A DNA stretch of 5,612 nt from NCBI GenBank assembly GCA_013042495.1, contig JABDQB010000020.1, positions 1-5,612 of the forward strand, read 5' to 3'. This DNA comes from Gemmatimonadota bacterium (GTDB taxonomy: Bacteria; Gemmatimonadota; Gemmatimonadetes; Palauibacterales; Palauibacteraceae). A model generated the notes under the pieces. It was not told where the DNA came from, searched no databases, and was given only the letters and a program-made list of their open reading frames with translations. Positions within the stretch are counted from its first letter, which is position 1; every line of letters begins with the position of its first letter. The translations under genes and the position numbers were made by a program. Of this stretch, positions 1 to 5,612 are shown in pieces.

Positions 1-1151
1 ACTTCCAGCGTCCGGACGCGGACTACGTCGACTACGACACGACTCGGACGGCTCTTTCCGGCTACCGCGCCCGTCTCGAGTTCGCGCGAGAAAGCGCGGT
101 GCACTGGCTGTGGGGAGTCGGGGTCGGCGCGACCTCGCCCGGTTTCGACATCAACGACGCGGGACGCTTGAGAAAGGCGGACCGGATCGAGGGCGAGGCT
201 CAGCTCGAATACCGGGAGACGCAGCCGGGCAACACGTTCCAGCGGTTCAGCATACAGACCGAGGTACGCAGCGCCTGGAACTACGGCTGGGTCAGGCAGC
301 CCGGGGAGATCGAGCTCGGGGCCGACTTCACGCTACTCAACTTCTGGGGCTTTGGCGCCGAGCTGGATCACCGACCCAGAGCCCAGAGCGACATCCTGAC
401 GCGCGGTGGCCCGTCCATGGGAACCGGGCGCGCGTTCGGGGTACGCGGAGAGCTCAACTCCGATCGACGCAAGCTCACGACGTTTCGGCTGGACGGTCGA
501 TACTCCTGGGGAGAGCTGGGCGACTGGAGCTGGGAAATCGGAGCTAATATTCAGCTCAAGCCCGGTGGGGCCTTTCAGGTGAACCTGTCGCCTGGCTACG
601 AGCGACAGGTGGAGTCCCGGCAGTACGTGGACGTGTTCGACGGCGGAAGCATCGCCACCTTCGGACAGCGGTACGTGTTCGCCTTCCTCGACTACAGCGA
701 GGTCTCGGCCAGGCTGAGGGTCAACTACGCCTTCACGCCGGACATCAGCCTCGAGGCATACATGGAGCCATTCGCGGCCTCGGGCTCATTCAGCGATTAC
801 GGCGAGCTCGAGGCCACCGGAAGCCGCTTCCTGAGGGTATACGGCACGGACGGCACCACGATCGAGGAGTCGTCGGGACCGGCGCCGAGAGAAATCACGG
901 TCACCGATGGAGACGACACGTTCAGTTTCGAGCGCGAGGACTTTCGTGCCCTGTCGTTTCGCAGCAACGTCGTGTTCCGGTGGGAGTGGCGGCCCAACTC
1001 GACCCTGTTCCTTGTCTGGCAGATGAACCGGGGCGATGAGGAGGCGTTTACCCGCCCCAATCCGGTTCACCCGGGTGACGCCTGGCGCAGCCTCGGTGAG
1101 CCTGGCCAGAGCTTTTTCGCGATCAAGGCCAGCTACTGGCTGCCGATCTGA
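1..1151 (+). CDS. DUF5916-family outer-membrane-type protein, C-terminal part (5'-truncated by window edge)
   Basis: The reading frame is open from base 3 to the TGA at 1149-1151, about 382 residues, with no real start inside the window. The gene therefore begins upstream, and the first ATG/GTG codons in frame are internal. The fragment begins with FQRPDADYVDYD, followed by an SPGFDINDAG segment and later a FRSNVVFRWEWRPNSTLFLVWQ segment near the end. I recognise these as hallmarks of the DUF5916 family. The rest is rich in alternating polar and aromatic residues with many Tyr/Trp/Phe, as expected of transmembrane beta-strands, and it ends in an aromatic strand (ASYWLPI). Family members usually have a signal peptide and a CBM9-like sugar-binding domain at the N-terminus, then this predicted outer-membrane barrel. 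Those N-terminal parts would lie outside the window. Substrate and function are unknown. The family assignment is fairly secure. The barrel topology and outer-membrane location are inferred. Confidence 0.85.
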   Translation, partial: FQRPDADYVDYDTTRTALSGYRARLEFARESAVHWLWGVGVGATSPGFDINDAGRLRKADRIEGEAQLEYRETQPGNTFQRFSIQTEVRSAWNYGWVRQPGEIELGADFTLLNFWGFGAELDHRPRAQSDILTRGGPSMGTGRAFGVRGELNSDRRKLTTFRLDGRYSWGELGDWSWEIGANIQLKPGGAFQVNLSPGYERQVESRQYVDVFDGGSIATFGQRYVFAFLDYSEVSARLRVNYAFTPDISLEAYMEPFAASGSFSDYGELEATGSRFLRVYGTDGTTIEESSGPAPREITVTDGDDTFSFEREDFRALSFRSNVVFRWEWRPNSTLFLVWQMNRGDEEAFTRPNPVHPGDAWRSLGEPGQSFFAIKASYWLPI

Positions 1152-1218
1152 TTCACTGCGGCGGCCCTGGCCCTACCCATACTGGCGCCCCTCACGAGCG
1201 TCCCCTACCGTTGCTTCC

Positions 1219-2016
1219 ATGACACCCTGGGTAACCCGGCTCCTGTTGGCCAACGTCGCGCTGTTCTTCCTTTCGGGGGCCGTTCCCTCGCTGTACGCCC
1301 TGTTCGCGCTGGTACCGGGGTGGGTCGTCAGCCGACCCTGGACGCTCGTTTCGTACATGTTCCTGCATGGCGGCCTCTGGCACCTCGCCTTCAACATGCT
1401 GGTGCTCTACTTCTTCGGGCCCCGCCTGGAGAGCCGGCTCGGGAGCAGGGTGTTTCTCCAGCTGTACTTCTTCAGCGGCCTGGTAGCGGGGCTCGTATCG
1501 GTGATCGTCCCGTTTCTCATTCCGTCTTTCTCGACCATGACGGCCGTCGTCGGTGCGTCGGGCGCCCTGTACGGCGTGCTCCTGGCGTTCGCGCACTACT
1601 GGCCCGATGAGCGAATTCTGATCATCCCCATCCCGATCCCCATCAGGATCCGGACGATGGTCATACTGGCGACGCTGATCGCGATCGGCGGTATCGCCAT
1701 GGAAATCATGGGATCCCCACAGCGCATCGCGCACCACGCGCACCTCGGAGGTTTCCTGGGCGCGTGGATATTCATGAAGTGGCGCGAGGTCAACTCTCCG
1801 GCAGCGCAGTTCAAGAGGAAGGCCGAAGGCGCTCCGAAGCGCGGTTGGATGCAGGATCGCGATGCGGCCCAGCGGTGGGCTGCCATCGACAGAGAGTCCC
1901 TGCACCCCGTGAACCGCGAGGCCTACGACGAGATCATGGAAAAGCTCCGCACCCAGGGTCTCCCGAGCCTGACGGATCGCGAGCGGCTGTTCCTCGACCG
2001 CTTCAGCCGGGGCTGA
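1219..2016 (+). CDS. Rhomboid-family intramembrane serine protease with C-terminal DUF6576-like tail
   Basis: This is a 265-residue polytopic membrane protease that would cleave transmembrane segments of other membrane proteins within the bilayer. The catalytic pair is visible: Ser114 in GASGALYG and His175 in HHAHLGGFLGAW. The conserved HGGLWHLAFNM segment supplies His50, His55 and Asn59, matching the oxyanion-side residues of the family. Hydrophobic segments lie near residues 7-32, 53-68, 79-102, 110-126, 146-165 and 175-187, which fits the six-helix core. Residues 188-265 are soluble and charged. They end in a NREAYDEIMEKL...GLPSLTDRERLFL motif typical of the DUF6576 tail on bacterial rhomboids. 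The ATG at 1219 is chosen because it sits directly before the first membrane helix. The frame stays open back to 1036, but that stretch overlaps the upstream gene and looks non-coding. No Shine-Dalgarno sequence precedes 1219, so initiation is weak or leaderless. The 67-bp gap upstream shows no convincing promoter or terminator. Its physiological substrate is unknown. Confidence 0.92.
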   Translation: MTPWVTRLLLANVALFFLSGAVPSLYALFALVPGWVVSRPWTLVSYMFLHGGLWHLAFNMLVLYFFGPRLESRLGSRVFLQLYFFSGLVAGLVSVIVPFLIPSFSTMTAVVGASGALYGVLLAFAHYWPDERILIIPIPIPIRIRTMVILATLIAIGGIAMEIMGSPQRIAHHAHLGGFLGAWIFMKWREVNSPAAQFKRKAEGAPKRGWMQDRDAAQRWAAIDRESLHPVNREAYDEIMEKLRTQGLPSLTDRERLFLDRFSRG

Positions 2017-2033
2017 CGGCCTTCCCTGCGCAG

Positions 2034-2055
2034 GTGCTCGCCTCAACGCGAGCGC
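2034..2055 (+). terminator. Intergenic hairpin after the rhomboid gene, possible non-canonical terminator
   Basis: GTGCTCGC (2034-2041) pairs with GCGAGCGC (2048-2055) around a six-base CTCAAC loop. Seven of the eight pairs are Watson-Crick and one is a T-G wobble. The hairpin begins 18 bases after the rhomboid stop codon and lies just before the candidate promoter of the next gene. No T-run follows, so it is not a classic intrinsic terminator. It could be a 3'-end-stabilising structure, a weak terminator, or chance in GC-rich DNA. Confidence 0.35.
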
Positions 2056-2069
2056 GTGGACCGGTGACA

Positions 2070-2078
2070 TGCTAGTAT
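2070..2078 (+). promoter_or_regulatory. Candidate extended -10 promoter element for the M20 operon
   Basis: TGCTAGTAT combines the TGn extension with a TAGTAT hexamer (2073-2078) that differs from TATAAT at two positions. It is the only AT-rich hexamer of this kind in the 125-bp gap. No good -35 box sits 16-18 bp upstream, which is tolerated for extended -10 promoters. Transcription would start near 2085, giving a leader of roughly 57 bases before the M20 start. This call rests on pattern only. Confidence 0.35.
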
Positions 2079-2129
2079 TCGAGATGGTGGCAGGAGGACC
2101 GCGCCGCGCAGGCGTCCCTCGCGTTGCCT

Positions 2130-2134
2130 GGAGG
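2130..2134 (+). promoter_or_regulatory. Ribosome binding site of the M20 amidohydrolase gene
   Basis: GGAGG ends seven bases before the ATG at 2142. An in-frame TAG at 2136-2138 lies between this site and the start, so no earlier start codon in this frame is possible. Together these fix the start at 2142. Confidence 0.85.
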
Positions 2135-2141
2135 CTAGCGC

Positions 2142-3350
2142 ATGATCGCCCCGATCCAACCCGCACTGTTCGAACGAATGGTCGCCCTGCGGCGTGATCT
2201 CCATCGCGACCCGGAGATCAGCTGGCAGGAACGACACACTACCTATCGAATAGCCCGTGAGCTGGATCGCCTTGAAATCGCCCACGCCAGTCCCCTCGAG
2301 ACCGGATTGGTGGCCGAGATCGAAGGCCCCCCTGGCGTTCCAGCGATCGCGCTCCGGGCCGACATCGACGCCCTGCCTATCCAGGAGGAAACAGGCCTCG
2401 ACTTCGCTTCCCGAGTAGACGGTGTGATGCACGCGTGCGGCCACGACGCCCACGCCGCCATGCTGCTTGGCGCGGCCGAACTCCTGGTCACCGGACCCGA
2501 TCCGATTCCGGCCCCCGTGCGGCTCATCTTCCAGCCTGCCGAAGAGCTGGGAACCGGTGCCCTTGCGATGATCGAAGCGGGAGCACTCGCGGGCGTGGAC
2601 GCCATCTTCGGCGGCCACGTGGACGGTCACATTCCCGCGGGCGTGATCGCCCTCGCGGAGGGCACGGTCAACGCCTCGTCCGACTCGTTCCGAATCACGA
2701 TTCGTGGACGCCAGGGTCACGCAGCACGGCCGCACGAGACCGTGGACGCCGTGGTCGTCGGAAGCCTCATCGTGATGGCGGTCCAGACGATCGTGTCGCG
2801 CGAGATCGATCCTGCCCACCCTTCGGTCTTGTCGATCGGTCGTTTCGAAGCGGGGAACGCCTCAAACGTCATCGCGGGCAAGGCGGTCCTCGAGGGAACG
2901 ATCCGGGCTCAGGAAATGGAAGTCAGGGATCATCTGCAGCGTTCGCTCGAGCGTGTGTGCGCTTCCGTGGGCCAGCTCCACGAGGCCGAGATCGACTTCG
3001 CGCTCGAAGCCGGGCCCCCTCCACTCGTGAATCGCGAGCCAATGCTCGGCATCGCACGGGCCGCCGCGGCGGCCGCCCTCGACTCGGAGCATGTCCGCCG
3101 CGCGGTTCGCGGCGCGAACATGGGAGGCGAGGACTTCTCCTGGTACCTGCGGGAGATTCCGGGCTGCTACGCGAGGTTCGGGGCCCGCCCACCCGGGCTC
3201 CCGGCACAGTCGGCGCATTCCAGCAGCTTCCTCATCGACGAGGAAGTGCTGGCGACGGGCGCTGCCTGGATGGCCGAAGTGGCCCGCCGGGCGGGACGGA
3301 CCCTTGCCTCGCATCCGGAGGACCCGGCCACGATCGGGGGCGAGCTGTGA
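2142..3350 (+). CDS. M20-family (M20D-type) metal-dependent amidohydrolase, N-acyl-amino-acid hydrolase-like
   Basis: This 402-residue cytosolic hydrolase has the usual family length. Relatives (hippurate hydrolase, IAA-amino-acid hydrolases, N-acyl-L-amino-acid amidohydrolases) cleave an amide bond to release an amino acid and an acid. The expected metal ligands are Cys99 and His101 (HACGHDAH), Glu135 (FQPAEE), His159 (GGHV) and His359 (AHSSSFLID). Glu134 is the expected catalytic base. The spacings (+2, +36, +60 and +260 from the Cys) match what I recall for plant IAA-amino-acid hydrolases. The RADIDALPI segment (72-80) is also typical. A lid/dimerisation domain spans about 180-290, with GHAARPHE at 192-199 and SNVIAG at 241-246. 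There is no signal peptide. The start is fixed by a GGAGG site and an in-frame stop two codons upstream. The gene is preceded by a candidate promoter and overlaps the next gene by four bases, so it is probably the first gene of the operon. The exact substrate cannot be read from sequence. All active-site residues are present. Confidence 0.95.
   Translation: MIAPIQPALFERMVALRRDLHRDPEISWQERHTTYRIARELDRLEIAHASPLETGLVAEIEGPPGVPAIALRADIDALPIQEETGLDFASRVDGVMHACGHDAHAAMLLGAAELLVTGPDPIPAPVRLIFQPAEELGTGALAMIEAGALAGVDAIFGGHVDGHIPAGVIALAEGTVNASSDSFRITIRGRQGHAARPHETVDAVVVGSLIVMAVQTIVSREIDPAHPSVLSIGRFEAGNASNVIAGKAVLEGTIRAQEMEVRDHLQRSLERVCASVGQLHEAEIDFALEAGPPPLVNREPMLGIARAAAAAALDSEHVRRAVRGANMGGEDFSWYLREIPGCYARFGARPPGLPAQSAHSSSFLIDEEVLATGAAWMAEVARRAGRTLASHPEDPATIGGEL
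3336..3340 (+). promoter_or_regulatory. Purine-rich ribosome binding site inside the M20 gene, for the GNAT/cNMP gene
   Basis: A GGGGG run, part of a longer GGGGGCGAG purine-rich stretch, ends six bases before GTG 3347. This placement favours GTG 3347 over the in-frame GTG at 3353 as the start. It is G-rich rather than a canonical GGAGG, so translation probably relies on coupling to the M20 gene. Confidence 0.5.
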
Positions 3351-4945
3351 TCGTGATCCGCGAGGCGCAGGACGCGGATGTCCAGGGCATCATTGATATC
3401 TATCTTGCGACGTACGGGCAGGACTACGCCTATCCGCAGTACTACGAAGAATTCGAGATCAAGAAGCTGATTTTCTCCGACGAGACACTGATGCTCGTCG
3501 CCGAAGACACGGAAAAGGACCTCGTCGTCGGAACTGCATCGGTCATCCTGGAGGTGGGCGCGTACACGGACCTCGTGGGCGAGTTCGGACGTCTGGCCGT
3601 ACACCCGGACTATCGGCGGCGCGGCATCGGCACTCAGCTTCTGGAACAACGCCTCACGTCGGTCAAGGAGCGGCTCCACGTAGGGGTCATCGAAGCTCGG
3701 GTTACGCATCCGTTCACGCAGGCGATCGCCCTCAAGCAGGGCTTCGCCCCCGTCGGCTTCCTCCCTCTGAAGTACCTGTTCGGGGACACGCGTGAGAGCA
3801 TGGGCCTGCTCGTTCAATTGTTGGGGCGGGGTCGCGAGCTGCGAAGAAACAACCCGCGAATCGTGCCCGAGATCTATCAGCTTGCCGGCACGGCGCTCGA
3901 GGCCTGCCGGGTGGCGGTTGACGTGATCGTGGACGAGGATTCGTCTTCCTACCCCTTTGGCCACGGATTCACGGTCTCCGAACTCACGACCGAGGGATAC
4001 TCGCGTCTGCTGCGTATCGAGCGAGGCCGGGTGCGGAACCGGGAGATCTTCGGTCCAATGCGTCTCCAGTACGGGTACTTCAAGCTGATCTCGCACCACT
4101 CGAAGTATCTCGTGGCCCGCGAGGGTGGACACATCGTGGGCGCGGTGGGTTTTACGCTCGAGCGCCTCGACCGGGTCGTCCGCGTATTCGAGCTCATGAG
4201 CCTGCGCGACGAGGTCATCCGATTCCTCCTGTCGGAACTGGAGGAGCGCTGCCGCGACGAGTGGGATATATCGTACATCGAGCTGGACGTGAGCGCGGAC
4301 GCTCCCCGGATGCAGCGGACTGCGCTGCAGCTGGGATTCGTGCCGGTCGCATACGTTCCCGCACTTGCCTTCGTCGACGTCGAGCGCCTGGACCTCGTGA
4401 AGTTCGCGAAGCTGTTGATCCCGCTCGAGCTCGGATCGATGATGCTCATCCCTCCCGTGAGCGAGGCCGCCGAGCTGGTTCTGGCCGCCTTCCGCCGCCG
4501 CGAGGTCCTGCCCCGCCTTGGCGAGGTGGTGGACCGCGTGGGCCTGTTCACCGGCCTCGAGGAAGAGCAGCTGACCCGGCTGGCCTCGTCGTGCCAGTAC
4601 AGTGTCTTCGAGGAGGGATCCGTGGTCTTTCGCGAGGGTGAGCCCTGCGATGAGATGTACCTGGTGCTGGAGGGCGAGGTCGCGATTCATATCGAGGGCC
4701 GGGAGGAGCCGATCGGCAGGGTACGTGCAGGCGAATGCCTCGGTGAGATCTCCGTCCTCACGGGTGGCGACCACTCCGCAACCGCCCGCGCTGTCACTTC
4801 AGTTGAAACCGGAGTCCTGACCAAGAAGGACCTGCAGAGTCTCGTTCGCTTGCGGCCCGGTATAGGAGTCGTACTGTATCGGAACCTTGCGCGGGGTCTC
4901 GGCGATAAACTCCGCCGGGCCGACCTCGATATTCTGAACGAATGA
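3347..4945 (+). CDS. GNAT-GNAT-cyclic-nucleotide-binding-domain fusion protein
   Basis: This 532-residue soluble protein has three recognisable parts. Residues 1-145 are a GNAT acetyltransferase fold, with the motif A segment RLAVHPDYRRRGIGTQLLE at 82-100. RRRGIG is the loop that binds the acetyl-CoA pyrophosphate. Residues about 205-345 form a second GNAT-like unit that ends in the same kind of strand (ALQLGFVPVAYVP, compare ALKQGFAPVGFLP in the first) but lacks the RxxGxG loop. Residues about 392-515 are a CRP/PKA-type nucleotide-binding domain, from GLFTGLEEEQL through FREGEPCDEMYLVLEGEV to the phosphate-binding cassette LGEISVLTGGDHSATARA at 465-482. No DNA-binding helix-turn-helix follows, so it is not a transcription factor. 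The natural reading is an acetyltransferase controlled by a bound ligand, in the general manner of mycobacterial Pat but with the domains in the opposite order. Glu467 of the cassette is kept, but the usual Arg is His476, so the ligand may not be cAMP. GTG 3347 overlaps the M20 stop as GTGA. GTG 3353 is an alternative start. The substrate is unknown. Confidence 0.88.
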   Translation: MIVIREAQDADVQGIIDIYLATYGQDYAYPQYYEEFEIKKLIFSDETLMLVAEDTEKDLVVGTASVILEVGAYTDLVGEFGRLAVHPDYRRRGIGTQLLEQRLTSVKERLHVGVIEARVTHPFTQAIALKQGFAPVGFLPLKYLFGDTRESMGLLVQLLGRGRELRRNNPRIVPEIYQLAGTALEACRVAVDVIVDEDSSSYPFGHGFTVSELTTEGYSRLLRIERGRVRNREIFGPMRLQYGYFKLISHHSKYLVAREGGHIVGAVGFTLERLDRVVRVFELMSLRDEVIRFLLSELEERCRDEWDISYIELDVSADAPRMQRTALQLGFVPVAYVPALAFVDVERLDLVKFAKLLIPLELGSMMLIPPVSEAAELVLAAFRRREVLPRLGEVVDRVGLFTGLEEEQLTRLASSCQYSVFEEGSVVFREGEPCDEMYLVLEGEVAIHIEGREEPIGRVRAGECLGEISVLTGGDHSATARAVTSVETGVLTKKDLQSLVRLRPGIGVVLYRNLARGLGDKLRRADLDILNE

Positions 4946-4952
4946 CTCTCGC

Positions 4953-4959
4953 AGGAGGA
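4953..4959 (+). promoter_or_regulatory. Strong ribosome binding site of the P-loop gene
   Basis: AGGAGGA lies four bases before the ATG at 4964, inside the 18-bp gap after the fusion-protein stop. It is the best Shine-Dalgarno match in the window and supports the start at 4964. The spacing is slightly short. Confidence 0.85.
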
Positions 4960-4963
4960 ACGC

Positions 4964-5612
4964 ATGGCGCAGCGCGCTCTCATTCTCGGCGCCGCCGGCC
5001 GGGATTTTCATAACTTCAATACGTACTTCCGGGACAACGACGACTTCGAGATCATTGCCTTCACCGCTACCCAGATTCCCGACATCGATGGACGCACGTA
5101 TCCGGCTGAACTGGCGGGTCCGCGTTACCCCAACGGCATTCCGATCGAGGCCGAAGAGGACTTCGAGCGCTTGATCCGGGACCTGGACATCGACGTGGTA
5201 GTGTTCGCCTACAGCGACGTGTCGCACGAGCAGGTCATGCACCTCGGTTCGCGCGCCATCGCGGCGGGCGCCGACTACCTGCTGCTGGGCTCGAAACACA
5301 CGATGGTGAAGTCGGTCAAGCCGCTGGTGGCCGTCTGCGCGGCGCGCACCGGCTCCGGAAAGAGCCAGACGAGCCGCCGCGTGGCCGAGATCCTGACAGC
5401 CCGCGGAAAGAAGGTCGTGGTGATTCGCCACCCGATGCCCTACGGCGACCTCGCCGCCCAGGCCGTCCAGCGCTTCGAGACGTACAAGGACCTCGAGAAA
5501 CATGAGGTTACGATCGAGGAGCGGGAGGAATACGAGCCGCATATCGATGCCGGCCGGATTGTTTACGCGGGCGTCGACTACGAGGCCATCTTACGGCAAG
5601 CCGAACAGGAAG
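4964..5612 (+). CDS. Cyclic 2,3-diphosphoglycerate synthetase-like / COG2403-type P-loop protein, N-terminal part (3'-truncated by window edge)
   Basis: The frame is open from ATG 4964 to the end of the window, 216 residues. The family is usually about 450 residues long, so roughly half is missing. The N-terminus is Rossmann-like (RALILGAAGRDFHNFN, residues 4-19), followed by FTATQIPDIDGRTYP and the conserved VVVFAYSDVSHEQVMH segment (78-93). A second domain opens with a P-loop, RTGSGKSQTSRRVAE (128-142), and continues with VVVIRHPMPYGDL (151-163) and EEREEYEPHID (185-195). I recognise this combination from proteins annotated as cyclic 2,3-diphosphoglycerate synthetase or predicted GTPase. 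In hyperthermophilic methanogens the named enzyme closes 2,3-diphosphoglycerate into a cyclic thermoprotectant using ATP. In a bacterium such as this one that role is doubtful, so the name should be read as a family label. The gene lies 18 bp after, and in the same frame as, the fusion-protein gene. Family assignment is confident; the reaction is not. Confidence 0.88.
   Translation, partial: MAQRALILGAAGRDFHNFNTYFRDNDDFEIIAFTATQIPDIDGRTYPAELAGPRYPNGIPIEAEEDFERLIRDLDIDVVVFAYSDVSHEQVMHLGSRAIAAGADYLLLGSKHTMVKSVKPLVAVCAARTGSGKSQTSRRVAEILTARGKKVVVIRHPMPYGDLAAQAVQRFETYKDLEKHEVTIEEREEYEPHIDAGRIVYAGVDYEAILRQAEQE

Noticed and set aside
1128..1140. Inverted repeat GCCAG-CTA-CTGGC at the end of the DUF5916 gene
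   Set aside because: It lies within the coding sequence just before the stop codon, is short, and has no T-run after it.
1152..1183. Possible sigma-70 promoter before the rhomboid gene (TTCACT at 1152-1157 and CATACT at 1178-1183)
   Set aside because: The spacer is 20 bp and both hexamers are poor matches, so chance is more likely.
1036..1218. Longer rhomboid start at ATG 1036
   Set aside because: It would overlap the DUF5916 gene by more than 100 bases. The extra N-terminus is Arg/Pro/Ser-rich and unlike rhomboids.
1621..1656. Short ATCCCC-like repetition in the rhomboid gene (encodes IPIPIPIRIR)
   Set aside because: It encodes the loop before a membrane helix, where rhomboids often have Pro/Ile-rich sequence, so it is a protein-level pattern rather than a DNA repeat.
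1192..2166. A 324-codon open frame on the - strand opposite the rhomboid gene
   Set aside because: It lies opposite a gene with complete catalytic motifs. The translation is low-complexity and charged, with no membrane or domain features.
2084..2197. A 37-codon leader reading frame starting at ATG 2084 and overlapping the M20 start
   Set aside because: No ribosome binding site lies upstream, the composition is Arg/Pro/Ala-rich, and the ATG falls almost at the presumed transcription start.
2435..3346. Upstream extension of the fusion-protein frame through the M20 gene
   Set aside because: The translation is Arg/Gly/Pro-rich noise typical of an out-of-frame reading. The protein-like sequence begins exactly at GTG 3347.
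3167..4774. A 535-codon open frame on the - strand opposite the M20 end and the fusion gene
   Set aside because: It is an antisense shadow of GC-rich codon usage. It is rich in Arg/His/Asp/Gln with no recognisable motif, while the + strand frame has clear domains.
4799..5542. A 247-codon open frame on the - strand opposite the P-loop gene
   Set aside because: It lies opposite a strongly conserved coding sequence with a good ribosome binding site, and its own translation shows no family features.

Overview
The window is GC-rich, densely coded DNA in which all five recognisable genes lie on the + strand. It holds a 3'-terminal fragment of a large outer-membrane-type protein (DUF5916 family), a rhomboid intramembrane protease with a C-terminal DUF6576-like tail, an M20-family metal amidohydrolase, a GNAT-GNAT-cyclic-nucleotide-binding fusion protein, and the 5' part of a P-loop protein of the cyclic 2,3-diphosphoglycerate synthetase / COG2403 type. 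The DUF5916 protein, the rhomboid with its DUF6576 tail and the base composition together suggest a Gram-negative bacterium, most plausibly Gemmatimonadota or a nearby metagenomic lineage. This placement is inferred from family distribution, not from a marker gene.

Layout. Positions 1-1151 encode the end of the DUF5916 protein. A 67-bp gap without a clear terminator or promoter leads to the rhomboid gene (1219-2016). The 125-bp gap after it is the only real intergenic regulatory space. It has an 8-bp-stem hairpin just past the rhomboid stop, a candidate extended -10 element, and a strong ribosome binding site before the M20 gene (2142-3350). From there the three remaining genes look like one operon. 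The M20 stop overlaps the GTG start of the fusion protein by four bases (3347-3350). The fusion protein ends 18 bp before the ATG of the P-loop gene, which has a near-perfect Shine-Dalgarno sequence and runs off the window at 5612.

How the genes may work together. The M20 enzyme has a complete metal-ligand set and should hydrolyse an N-acyl amino acid or a similar amide. The fusion protein pairs one GNAT domain that keeps its acetyl-CoA loop with a second that has lost it, followed by a CRP-like nucleotide-binding domain whose phosphate-binding cassette has His where Arg is usual. The last gene belongs to a P-loop family named for making cyclic 2,3-diphosphoglycerate in archaea, whose role in bacteria is unclear to me. 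A deacylase, a ligand-sensing acetyltransferase-like protein and a P-loop kinase/ligase-like enzyme in one tightly coupled transcript make an uncharacterised small-molecule or protein acylation unit a reasonable hypothesis. This trio is the most interesting part of the window.
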